DNA of 64,000 nt from Kitasatospora viridis (lineage in GTDB: Bacteria > Actinomycetota > Actinomycetes > Streptomycetales > Streptomycetaceae). The stretch lies in assembly GCF_007829815.1 (NCBI RefSeq), contig NZ_VIWT01000001.1, positions 5,853,001 to 5,917,000 of the forward strand, read 5' to 3'. The translations under genes were made by a program, and so were the position numbers. Shown in pieces: positions 1 through 6,950 of this stretch (positions are counted from its first letter, which is position 1; the number at the start of each line of letters is the position of its first letter). The notes beneath the pieces were generated by a model. It was not told the origin of the DNA. It made no database searches and worked only from the letters and a program-made list of their open reading frames with translations.

Positions 1-17
1 GAGCCGAGGAGGCCGAC

Positions 18-149
18 ATGGAGCGTGAGATCAGCACTGCGGGTGAGCCGGGCCAGCACCCGGAGCAGCCGCAACGCCACGCCCTGGAGGAGGACACCGA
101 CTTCGAGCACAACGACGTCGAGTGGTACGCCGTGCTGGGCGAGGACTGA
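18..149 (+). CDS. Small acidic protein or C-terminus of a truncated gene
   Basis: The open frame runs in from the left edge and stops at a TGA at 147-149. An internal ATG at 18 is preceded by a strong GAGGAGG at 6-12, five bases away, so it could be a complete 43-residue acidic protein; alternatively this is the tail of a longer gene. The C-terminus is rich in Asp/Glu with an aromatic patch (VEWYAVLGED). I do not recognise the family. It converges on the aldehyde dehydrogenase gene, with only 16 bases between the two stop codons. Confidence 0.5.
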   Translation: MEREISTAGEPGQHPEQPQRHALEEDTDFEHNDVEWYAVLGED

Positions 150-165
150 CGGTCCGTCGGACCGG

Positions 166-1554
166 TCAGGCGATCCACACCGTGGTGATGTTGCAGAACT
201 CCCGAATACCGTGCCCGGACAGCTCGCGCCCGTAGCCCGAGCGGCGGACCCCGCCGAACGGCAGCGCCGGGTGCGAGGCGGTCATCCCGTTGAAGAACAC
301 CCCGCCGGCCTGGATGTCGCGCACGAAGCGCTCCTGCTCGGCGTCGTCGGTGGTCCACACGTTGGAGCTCAGGCCGAACGGCGTGTCGTTGGCCAGTTCC
401 ACCGCGTGGTCCAGGTCCTCGGCCCGGTAGAGCGTGGCGACCGGGCCGAAGGCCTCCTCGTGGTGGATCCGCATCCGGTCGGTGATCCCGCTGAGCACCG
501 TCGGCGGGTAGTACCAGCCCTCGCCGGCGCTCTGCGGGACCTCCACCTCGCACTCGACGGCGGCCCCGAGCGCCAGCGCGTCCGCGACCAGTTCGCCCAG
601 CTCCTCGCGGCCCTGCGCGGTGGCCAGCGGACCCACCTGGGTGTCCTCCCGCATCGGGTCGCCGACCCGCAGCGCCCGCATCCCCGCCACGAAGGCCGCC
701 CGGAACTCCTCGTACACCGCCCCGTGCACGATGAACCGCTTGGCCGCGATGCAGGACTGCCCGTTGTTCTGCACCCGGGCGGTGACGGCCGTGCGGGCCG
801 CCGCCGCGACGTCGGCCGAGGGCAGCACCACGAACGGGTCGCTGCCGCCGAGCTCCAGCACCGTCTTCTTGACCTCGTCCCCGGCCACCGCGGCCACCGA
901 GCGCCCGGCGCCCTCGCTGCCGGTCAGCGTCGCCGCGACCACCCGGGGGTCGCGCAGCACGTCGGCCACCGCCCGGGAGTCGATCAGCAGGGTCTGGAAG
1001 CAGCCGTCCGGGAAGCCCGCGCCGCGGAACAGGTCCTCCAGGTAGAGCGCGGTCTGCGGCACGTTGGACGCGTGCTTGAGCAGGCCCACGTTGCCCGCCA
1101 TCAGGGCCGGCGCCGCGAACCTGACGACCTGCCAGAGCGGGAAGTTCCACGGCATCACCGCCAGCACCGGGCCCATCGGGCGGTACCGGACCAGCGCCCG
1201 GGCCGCGCCGGCGTCGGTCACGTCCTCCGGCGAGGGGTGCTCGTCGGCCAGCAGCGCGGGAGCCCGGTCCGCGTACCAGCGCATCGCCTTGGCGCACTTG
1301 GCCGCCTCGGCCCGGGCCGCCGTGATCGGCTTGCCCATCTCGGTGGTCATCAGCTTGGCGATGGTCTCCTGGTCGGCGTCCAGCAACTCGGCCGCCCGGT
1401 GCATCAGCTGGGTCCGGCGCCCGAAGTCGGTCAGCCGGTACTGCTCGAAGGTCTGCACGGCGCGGGCCAGCCGCTGCTCCACGGCGGCGGGCGAGTACGG
1501 CTCGAAGGTCCGCAGGGTCTGTCCGGTCGCCGGGTTCACGGTCGCGATCGCCAT
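166..1554 (-). CDS. NAD(P)+-dependent aldehyde dehydrogenase (succinate-semialdehyde type)
   Basis: A cytosolic enzyme of the aldehyde dehydrogenase superfamily that oxidises an aldehyde (probably succinate semialdehyde or a related short aldehyde) to the acid. The 462-residue length is normal for the short SSADH branch. The catalytic region is clear: the general-base Glu lies in LELGGSDPF and the nucleophilic Cys in NNGQSCIAAKRF. The cofactor-binding stretch with MPWNFPLWQ is upstream of these. I chose the ATG at 1552-1554 because it begins the conserved MAIATVNPATGQ start and is preceded by AGGAG; the frame is open further upstream but that extension overlaps the divergent Nei gene. Substrate assignment is by family only. 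Confidence 0.9.
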   Translation of the reverse strand: MAIATVNPATGQTLRTFEPYSPAAVEQRLARAVQTFEQYRLTDFGRRTQLMHRAAELLDADQETIAKLMTTEMGKPITAARAEAAKCAKAMRWYADRAPALLADEHPSPEDVTDAGAARALVRYRPMGPVLAVMPWNFPLWQVVRFAAPALMAGNVGLLKHASNVPQTALYLEDLFRGAGFPDGCFQTLLIDSRAVADVLRDPRVVAATLTGSEGAGRSVAAVAGDEVKKTVLELGGSDPFVVLPSADVAAAARTAVTARVQNNGQSCIAAKRFIVHGAVYEEFRAAFVAGMRALRVGDPMREDTQVGPLATAQGREELGELVADALALGAAVECEVEVPQSAGEGWYYPPTVLSGITDRMRIHHEEAFGPVATLYRAEDLDHAVELANDTPFGLSSNVWTTDDAEQERFVRDIQAGGVFFNGMTASHPALPFGGVRRSGYGRELSGHGIREFCNITTVWIA

Positions 1555-1638
1555 CGGTCGTCTCCTGGAGGCAGGTGGAGGGTGGGCTGGATCTCCGGTC
1601 GAGCCTAGGGAAGCGGGGGCGGGGTGCATGCTTGTGAC

Positions 1639-2436
1639 ATGCCCGAGGGTGACACCGTCTTCCGCATCGCCGACCAGTTGCACCGCGCCCTGGCAGGGCG
1701 GGTGCTGACCGCCGCCGACCTGAGGGTGCCCGGGCTCGCCACCGTCCGGCTGACGGGCCGCCAGGTGCTGGAGGTGCGCCCGCGCGGCAAGCACCTGCTG
1801 ACCAGGCTGGACGACGGCCGGACCCTGCACACCCACCTGCGGATGGACGGCCGCTGGCTGCTCCACCCGGCCGGCACGCGCTGGACCGGCGGGCCCGCGC
1901 ACGAGATCCGGGTGGTGCTCGGCACCGCCGAGCAGACCGCCGTCGGCTACCGGCTCCCCGTGGTGCAACTGCTGCCCACCGCGCGGGAGGCCGAGGCGGT
2001 CGGCCACCTCGGCCCGGACCTGCTCGGGCCGGACTGGTCGGTCGAGGAGGCGCTGCGCCGGCTGGCCGCCGAGCCCGGTCGCCCGGTGGCCGCCGCACTG
2101 CTCGACCAGCGCAACCTGGCCGGCCTCGGCAACGTGTACGCCAACGAGCTCGCCTTCATGGCCGGCGTGACCCCGTGGGCGCCGTTCGGCTCGCTGCCCG
2201 CGCCAGAGCGGCTGCTGGCCAAGGCCCAGTACCTGCTGCACGCCAACCGGCTGCGCCCCGGCCACCCGACCACCGGCGACCCGCGGCGCGGCCGCGACCA
2301 CTACGTGTACGGCCGCGCCCGCCAGCCCTGCCGGCGCTGCGGCACGCCGATCCGCACCGGGAGCCAGGGCGAGCCGCCGCAGGACCGGGTGGTGTTCTGG
2401 TGCCCGCGCTGCCAGCGGGGGCCGGCGCCGGGCTGA
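1639..2436 (+). CDS. nei: Fpg/Nei family DNA glycosylase/AP lyase (endonuclease VIII-like)
   Basis: A bifunctional base-excision repair enzyme that removes oxidised bases and nicks the abasic strand. The protein (265 aa) begins MPEGDTVFR, the family signature in which Pro2 (after Met removal) is the Schiff-base nucleophile and Glu3 assists. This fixes the start at 1639 rather than at the ATG 15 bases upstream. The helix-two-turn-helix region contains NLAGLGNVYANE, and the C-terminus carries a zinc finger, CRRCGTP...CPRC. The MPEGDTV form is typical of actinobacterial Nei enzymes rather than Fpg (which starts MPELPEV). It is divergent from the aldehyde dehydrogenase with an 84-base gap. Confidence 0.92.
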   Translation: MPEGDTVFRIADQLHRALAGRVLTAADLRVPGLATVRLTGRQVLEVRPRGKHLLTRLDDGRTLHTHLRMDGRWLLHPAGTRWTGGPAHEIRVVLGTAEQTAVGYRLPVVQLLPTAREAEAVGHLGPDLLGPDWSVEEALRRLAAEPGRPVAAALLDQRNLAGLGNVYANELAFMAGVTPWAPFGSLPAPERLLAKAQYLLHANRLRPGHPTTGDPRRGRDHYVYGRARQPCRRCGTPIRTGSQGEPPQDRVVFWCPRCQRGPAPG

Positions 2437-2467
2437 GCGCTTCGACGAGTGCGGGTGGGCGGTCGGT

Positions 2468-2965
2468 TCAGGTCGCGGAGCCGGCCGCCGCGCCGGTGGC
2501 GAGGTCGGCGCCCCAGCGCTCGATGGCGCCCTGGAGGTCGAGCTGGCGCGGTCCGGCGAGCTCGGCCGTCGGCCAGTCCTCGCGCGGCACCCGCCACATC
2601 ACCTCGAACTCGTTGCCGTCCGGGTCCTTGGCGTAGAAGGACTTGGAGACGCCGTGGTCGGAGGCGCCGACCAGGGCGCCGTGCTCGCTCAGCACCCGGC
2701 CGGTCTCGGCCAGCTCGCCGAGGGTGCCGACCTCCCAGGCGAGGTGGTAGAGCCCGACCCGGCCGGGCTGCGGGCCGGGGGCGTCGGCGCCGATGGCGAA
2801 CAGGCCGAGGTCGTGGTCGTTGAGGGTCTCGCTCGCGCTGAGGAACGCGGCCCGGCCGGGGATCTCGGCGTCGACCTTGAAGCCGAGCACCTCGGTGTAG
2901 AAGGCGACGGAGGTCGCCACGTCGCGGATGTACAGCACCGCGTGGTTCAGGCGGCGGACGGGCAT
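2468..2965 (-). CDS. VOC superfamily (glyoxalase/extradiol dioxygenase-like) protein
   Basis: A 165-residue vicinal-oxygen-chelate protein with the two beta-alpha-beta-beta-beta halves expected of the fold. The first metal-ligand region is MPVRRLNHAVLYIRD and the last is FYAKDPDGNEFEVMW, with His8 and a C-terminal Glu as likely ligands. The substrate cannot be told from the sequence; extradiol dioxygenases, lyases and resistance proteins all fall in this fold. Upstream at 3003-3053 lie two TTC(A/G)AATTTGAA operators matching those in front of the MarR gene at 4523, so I infer MarR-type repression. It ends just after the Nei gene, tail to tail. Confidence 0.85.
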   Translation of the reverse strand: MPVRRLNHAVLYIRDVATSVAFYTEVLGFKVDAEIPGRAAFLSASETLNDHDLGLFAIGADAPGPQPGRVGLYHLAWEVGTLGELAETGRVLSEHGALVGASDHGVSKSFYAKDPDGNEFEVMWRVPREDWPTAELAGPRQLDLQGAIERWGADLATGAAAGSAT

Positions 2966-3002
2966 GTCGGGTTCTCCTAGCCGGCGGGGACGGGCAGAGT
3001 GG

Positions 3003-3053
3003 TTCAAATTTGAACCTCGATGGAACGACAGTACCTCGCGGTTCGAATTTGAA
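3003..3053. promoter_or_regulatory. Paired MarR-type operators upstream of the VOC gene
   Basis: Two 12-bp palindromes, TTCAAATTTGAA at 3003-3014 and TTCGAATTTGAA at 3042-3053, with centres 39 bp apart, just upstream of the minus-strand VOC gene start (2965). The same pair with identical spacing occurs at 4450-4500. They are conspicuously AT-rich in this GC-rich DNA. The assignment to the nearby MarR protein is inferred. Confidence 0.8.
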
Positions 3054-3081
3054 CAACCACCCGCGCCGTGGCCCGCGGCGG

Positions 3082-3636
3082 TCAGGGCATGGCGGCGAAG
3101 AGCGTCACGGTGGCCAGGGCGAAGACCGCGATGACGGCGAGCCAGAACGCCAGGAACCCGTTCGCCACCCGCTTGGCGCGCCGGGGTTCGGCCACCCGGA
3201 GGAAGTCGGCGCCGAACACCGCGCGGGCGCCCAGCAGCAGGCCGCGCAGACCGGCCGCGAAGACCAGCAGGAGCACGCACAGGCCCATCACGCAGCCGGC
3301 CGCGGCGCTGGTGTCCGGCTGCCGGCAGTCGTGGCCGTCGCAGACCACGCCGATCGTCCGGCCCACCGGGTAGGCCGCGGGCAGGCCGTGCAGGTCGGTG
3401 GTCCAGCGCTGCTGCGCCGTGCTGACCGGGCCGGTGCAGACGTTGTCGACGGTCCGGGGCTCCTGGTGGCGGACGCACCGCTGCACCGCGAGGGTGCCGC
3501 GGGTGCCGGTCAGGCCCGCCTGGAGCAGGGTCTCCCGGCCGAGGTACCACAGGCCCGCGCCGCCGAGGCCGACGGCGAGCGTGCCAATCGCCGTGTAGCT
3601 GAGCGCGCCGTAGTCGCCCGAGTCCTGCCGTCCCAT
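3082..3636 (-). CDS. Actinobacterial membrane protein with two-Cys extracytoplasmic loop
   Basis: A 184-residue integral membrane protein of unknown function. An N-terminal helix (about residues 12-31), a long extracytoplasmic segment containing several Cys (VQRCVRH..., VVCDGHDC), and two C-terminal helices (about 110-135 and 160-182) are visible. The segment GLTGTRGTLAVQRC resembles GTPGTFTVRTC in the membrane protein at 6187-6843, so the two are probably paralogues. It lies between the VOC gene and the RibA gene on the same strand, but has no operator of its own. No function is proposed. Confidence 0.7.
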   Translation of the reverse strand: MGRQDSGDYGALSYTAIGTLAVGLGGAGLWYLGRETLLQAGLTGTRGTLAVQRCVRHQEPRTVDNVCTGPVSTAQQRWTTDLHGLPAAYPVGRTIGVVCDGHDCRQPDTSAAAGCVMGLCVLLLVFAAGLRGLLLGARAVFGADFLRVAEPRRAKRVANGFLAFWLAVIAVFALATVTLFAAMP

Positions 3637-3739
3637 GATCGTCCCCCGAACCGCCGTGCCTGTGGGTCCTGGGAGGGTAGCGTCCGGATCCGCGCAGGTG
3701 GCGGCGGGGGTGGGGGCGGCGGAGCGCGGCGGTGCGGGC

Positions 3740-4447
3740 TCAGGCCAGTCGGCCGCGCAGCAGGTCGTGGGCCGGCGCGACGGCCGAGCCGTTCACCTTC
3801 GCGTGCAGGTAGCGCAGGTTGCTGGGGGAGGCGTGCACGCCGGTCGGGGTGCGCCCGGCGACCGTGATGCCGTGGGCGGCGAGCTGGGCGGCCTTGTCCG
3901 GGTTGTTGCTGAGCAGGTCGATCCGGTCGGCGCCGAGCGCGTGCAGCATCTGCGCGGCGGCGGTGTAGTCGCGGGCGTCCTCGGGCAGGCCGAGTGCCGC
4001 GTTGGCCGCGTAGGTGTCCAGGCCGGTGTCCTGGAGGGCGTAGGCGTCCAGCTTGTTGTAGAGGCCGATGCCGCGGCCCTCCTGGCGCAGGTAGAGCAGG
4101 TAGCCGCCGTGCCCGGCGATCCGCTCGACCGCCTCGCGCAGCTGCGGGCCGCAGTCGCAGCGGGCCGAGCCGAAGACGTCGCCGGTCAGACACTCGGAGT
4201 GCAGCCGGACCAGTGGCGTGGCGGTGGCGGCCGGATCGCCGAGGGCCAGGGCGAGGTGCTCGGCGCCGTCGGCGAGGTCGTGGAAGGTGAGGAAGTCGGC
4301 GTCCACCGCGTAGCCGTCGCCGAAGCGCAGCGGCACGGTGACCCGGGTGCGGACCCGGGCCGGGGCGGGCTGCTGCCGCGGGATGCTGCTGAGGTGCGTC
4401 AAGGTGGCCTCCGGTGGACGCGCTCCGAGCCGGTTCGGGGCGGACAT
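3740..4447 (-). CDS. ribA: GTP cyclohydrolase II
   Basis: Converts GTP to 2,5-diamino-6-ribosylamino-pyrimidinone 5'-phosphate, formate and pyrophosphate, the first step of riboflavin synthesis. The 235-residue stand-alone RibA lacks the RibB half found in bifunctional RibBA. The zinc-binding cysteines sit in CLTGDVFGSARCDCG, the GTP-binding RQEGRGIGL is present, and the C-terminal LLSNNPDK motif matches the family. The start at 4447 is directly behind two TTCAAATTTGAA operators, so it is probably repressed by the divergent MarR protein. Being an extra regulated RibA rather than part of a rib operon, it may serve stress or secondary metabolism; that is inference. Confidence 0.9.
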   Translation of the reverse strand: MSAPNRLGARPPEATLTHLSSIPRQQPAPARVRTRVTVPLRFGDGYAVDADFLTFHDLADGAEHLALALGDPAATATPLVRLHSECLTGDVFGSARCDCGPQLREAVERIAGHGGYLLYLRQEGRGIGLYNKLDAYALQDTGLDTYAANAALGLPEDARDYTAAAQMLHALGADRIDLLSNNPDKAAQLAAHGITVAGRTPTGVHASPSNLRYLHAKVNGSAVAPAHDLLRGRLA

Positions 4448-4449
4448 GG

Positions 4450-4500
4450 TTCAAATTTGAAAGGTAATGGCGCGACCGTACACCGCGCTTCAAATTTGAA
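4450..4500. promoter_or_regulatory. Paired MarR-type operators in the ribA/marR divergent promoter
   Basis: Two perfect TTCAAATTTGAA palindromes at 4450-4461 and 4489-4500, centres 39 bp apart, filling the space between the divergent ribA and MarR starts. The spacing equals that of the pair at 3003-3053, and the sequence between the half-pairs is also partly alike (a GCGAC or ACGAC, then GTAC, then CGCG). Autoregulation and co-repression of ribA are inferred. Confidence 0.85.
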
Positions 4501-4522
4501 CAACCACGATAGGATGTTCCGC

Positions 4523-4975
4523 ATGGCAGAACCCCGGTGGCTGGACGAGCAGGAGATGGCGGCCTGGCGCGGCTTCCTCGCGGCGAGCAGCCTGGTGGCC
4601 CGCCGCCTGGAGCAGCAGCTCAAGGACGACGCCGGCCTCTCGCACACCCAGTACGAGATCCTGGTGCACCTGTCCGCCGCCCCCGGCCACTCGCTGCGGA
4701 TGACCGACCTGGCCGACCGGCTGGTCACCTCCAAGAGCGGGCTCACCTACCAGGTCGCCCAGCTGGAGAAGTCGGGGCTGGTCGGGCGGCGGTCCTGTTC
4801 GAGCGACGTGCGCGGGGTCTTCGCGTACCTGACGGACCAGGGCATGGCGGCGCTGCGGGCGGCGGCGCCCGGCCACGTGGCGGCGGTGCGCGAGACGCTG
4901 ATCGACGTGCTGGACCGCGAGCAGCTCGCGGCGGTCGCGGAGGCGCTCGGCGAGGTGGCCCGCAGGCTGCGCTGA
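4523..4975 (+). CDS. MarR family winged-helix transcriptional regulator
   Basis: A 150-residue MarR repressor. It has the N-terminal dimerisation helix, then LSHTQYEILVHLSAA, the recognition helix region MTDLADRLVTSKSGLTYQVAQLEKSGLV, the beta wing RRSCSSDVRGVFAYLTDQG, and a C-terminal helix pair. I place the start at 4523 (MAEPRW) because AGGA at 4511-4514 is eight bases upstream; an ATG at 4514 is in frame but overlaps that site. The operators at 4450-4500 lie immediately upstream, and a second pair lies in front of the VOC gene. It most likely controls itself, ribA and the VOC gene, sensing a small molecule. The Cys pair near the wing could sense oxidation (speculative). Confidence 0.9.
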   Translation: MAEPRWLDEQEMAAWRGFLAASSLVARRLEQQLKDDAGLSHTQYEILVHLSAAPGHSLRMTDLADRLVTSKSGLTYQVAQLEKSGLVGRRSCSSDVRGVFAYLTDQGMAALRAAAPGHVAAVRETLIDVLDREQLAAVAEALGEVARRLR

Positions 4976-5165
4976 CGCGGCGTCGGCTCCGGCGGGGCGG
5001 GCCGGACGGGGGTGTTGTCCGACCTCCCGTCAACGCGCGTAGCGCACCGGTGAACGGGGAGTGGACCGGGCTGGTCTACGCGGGTCCTGGTGGGAGTCCG
5101 GCGACTGAGTGGGCTTCAGTTCCCTAGCGGCGCAAGCGGGTTCGCCGCTACGCTCGCCGAGCGCG

Positions 5166-5184
5166 GTCATGCCAATCATTGGTA
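5166..5184. promoter_or_regulatory. Imperfect palindrome upstream of lysozyme gene
   Basis: CATGCCAAT-C-ATTGGTATG, two nine-base arms with one mismatch around a central base, about 77 bases upstream of the lysozyme start. It is AT-rich compared with its surroundings and looks like a repressor operator. The rest of the 285-base gap (4976-5260) shows nothing else I can name. Confidence 0.45.
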
Positions 5185-5260
5185 TGCATCGAGCGCATGG
5201 GTGCACCCCTCGCACATCGCACATGTGGTACTCATCCCTGCCAGGCCACAAGGAGCGACC

Positions 5261-6109
5261 ATGTCTCACCGCACGGCCCGCACCACCAGGCTCTCCCGCC
5301 TCGGCGCCCTCGGCGTCGGCACCGTCTGTGCCCTCCTGCTCGCGGCCACCGCCGCCGTCCCCGCCCAGGCGGCCGACGCCGCGCACGGCTTCGTGCCCAG
5401 CCACCCCGACCGCGACTTCGCCGGCTCCACGGTCGTCGCCCACGAGGGCCGCGGCCCGTCCGGCGGCATCAGCCCGCTGGTCACCCAGACCTCCGGCCTG
5501 GACGTCTCCAGCTACCAGGGCAACGTCGACTGGGCCACGGTCGCCGCGAACGGCGGCTCCTTCGCCTACGTCAAGGCCACCGAGGGCACCGGCTACACCA
5601 ACCCGTACTTCGCCCAGCAGTACAACGGCTCCTACGACTACGGGCTGATCCGCGGCGCCTACCACTTCGCGCTGCCGAACGCCTCCAGCGGCGCCACCCA
5701 GGCCACCTACTTCGTCAACCACGGCGGCGGCTGGTCCGCCGACGGCAAGACCCTGCCGCCGGCCCTGGACATCGAGTACAACCCCTACGGCGCCACCTGC
5801 TACGGCCTGAGCCAGAGCGCGATGGTCAGCTGGATCGCGAGCTTCAGCAACACGGTGGACAGCCTGACCGGCCGTTACCCCACCATCTACACCACCACCG
5901 ACTGGTGGAGCACCTGCACCGGCAACTACGGCGGCTTCGGCGCCACCAACCCGCTCTGGATCGCCCGCTACAACACCTCGCCGGGCACCCTGCCGAACGG
6001 CTGGTCCTACCAGACCTTCTGGCAGTACGCCGACTCCGGCACCTTCCCCGGTGACCAGGACTACTTCAACGGCGCACCGGACCGGCTGCAGGCGCTGGCC
6101 GACGGCTGA
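5261..6109 (+). CDS. Secreted GH25 lysozyme (N,O-diacetylmuramidase)
   Basis: A secreted muramidase of glycoside hydrolase family 25 that cleaves the beta-1,4 bond between MurNAc and GlcNAc. The 282-residue precursor has a signal peptide (basic MSHRTARTTR, hydrophobic core, cleavage near PAQAADA at about residue 37) and a single GH25 barrel. Barrel motifs are SGLDVSSYQGNVDW (the first catalytic-site Asp), FAYVKATEGTGY, GAYHFA and the catalytic pair in PALDIEYN. The barrel continues to the C-terminus (FWQYADSGTFPGDQDYF), so there is no separate wall-binding domain. AAGGAG lies at 5250-5255 before the ATG. A strong hairpin at 6146-6193 ends the transcript. Confidence 0.93.
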   Translation: MSHRTARTTRLSRLGALGVGTVCALLLAATAAVPAQAADAAHGFVPSHPDRDFAGSTVVAHEGRGPSGGISPLVTQTSGLDVSSYQGNVDWATVAANGGSFAYVKATEGTGYTNPYFAQQYNGSYDYGLIRGAYHFALPNASSGATQATYFVNHGGGWSADGKTLPPALDIEYNPYGATCYGLSQSAMVSWIASFSNTVDSLTGRYPTIYTTTDWWSTCTGNYGGFGATNPLWIARYNTSPGTLPNGWSYQTFWQYADSGTFPGDQDYFNGAPDRLQALADG

Positions 6110-6145
6110 CGACTGACGGCTGACGACCGGTCAGCCCGTCCGGTG

Positions 6146-6193
6146 CTCCTGAGCGCCCCGGCCCGGGGAGTCCTGGGTCGGGGCGCTCAGGAG
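6146..6193. terminator. Bidirectional hairpin between convergent genes
   Basis: CTCCTGAGCGCCCC (6146-6159) and GGGGCGCTCAGGAG (6180-6193) form a perfect 14-bp stem with a 20-base loop. It sits between the lysozyme gene and the minus-strand membrane gene whose stop codon (6187) is inside the right arm, so it can serve both. Confidence 0.85.
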
Positions 6194-6843
6194 ACGATCT
6201 TCCCCACCACGAAGACCACGGCCGCCGCGCCGGCCGCGCCGCCGGCGCCCTTGCCGAGCAGCGAGACGGCCGAGCGGATCCGCGGGCGCCAGTGGGACCG
6301 GCGCAGGCGGACGGCCAGCGCGGGCGACGCCGCCTCGACACCGACCACCAGGACCTGGACGGCCGAGGTCAGCACGCCGAGCGCGAAGGCCAGCACGAAG
6401 CACCAGCCGGCGGCCGGCGCGACGCCCACCGAGTGCAGGTCGCTACCGCTGACCTGTACCGGGATGCGGTCACCGGGGTCGTGCTCGCCGTTGCCCAGCG
6501 GGCCGGTGCGCAGCACCCGGCCGTCGTCGGCGCGGAAGGAGCCCACACAGCTGTAGCTCTCGTTGCGGCCCTGGCCGCTGGACACGCAGGTGCGCACGGT
6601 GAAGGTGCCGGGCGTGCCGGCCAGGCGGCTCGCGTAGGCCACGTTGCCGCCGGCCCACCAGCCGACGGCGGCGCACCCGCAGAACATCAGCGCCGCCCCC
6701 ACCAGGCAGATCGCCGCCAGGGCGGGGCTGCGCCGGGGCGGCTGGGCGTGCGGTCTGCCGTGCCGACCCGGTCCGGACCCGGCCTTGGATCCGTCCTTGG
6801 GCCCGGACTTGGTGCGTGGGCGGCGTGGCGCGGCTGCCGACAT
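6187..6843 (-). CDS. Membrane protein with two-Cys extracytoplasmic domain
   Basis: A 218-residue membrane protein. A basic, Pro/Lys-rich cytoplasmic N-terminus of about 45 residues is followed by a transmembrane helix, then a roughly 75-residue outer domain with a conserved-looking Cys pair (FTVRTCVSSG... and SYSCVGSFRADDG), then two more helices. The outer domain recalls that of the protein at 3082-3636 (GTxGTxxVxxC spacing). The start at 6843 is the only ATG near the first hydrophobic segment; its ribosome-binding site is weak. Function unknown. Confidence 0.65.
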   Translation of the reverse strand: MSAAAPRRPRTKSGPKDGSKAGSGPGRHGRPHAQPPRRSPALAAICLVGAALMFCGCAAVGWWAGGNVAYASRLAGTPGTFTVRTCVSSGQGRNESYSCVGSFRADDGRVLRTGPLGNGEHDPGDRIPVQVSGSDLHSVGVAPAAGWCFVLAFALGVLTSAVQVLVVGVEAASPALAVRLRRSHWRPRIRSAVSLLGKGAGGAAGAAAVVFVVGKIVS

Positions 6844-6950
6844 GGTGATGGACCCCGTTCCGTGCGGTTGCCCGCGCATCATGCCAGGTGAACGGGGTGC
6901 GGGCGGCGGGTGGGGTGCAGTGGTCGGGGCGACGCGGGAAGCTTGGGAAC

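Noticed and set aside
166..2301. 711-residue version of the aldehyde dehydrogenase
   Set aside because: The extra 249 residues lie antisense to the Nei gene and are low-complexity; the conserved start MAIATVNPATG is at 1554.
3635..4522. N-terminal extension of the MarR frame
   Set aside because: The frame is open far upstream but runs antisense through ribA and across the operators; homology and the ribosome-binding site place the start at 4523.
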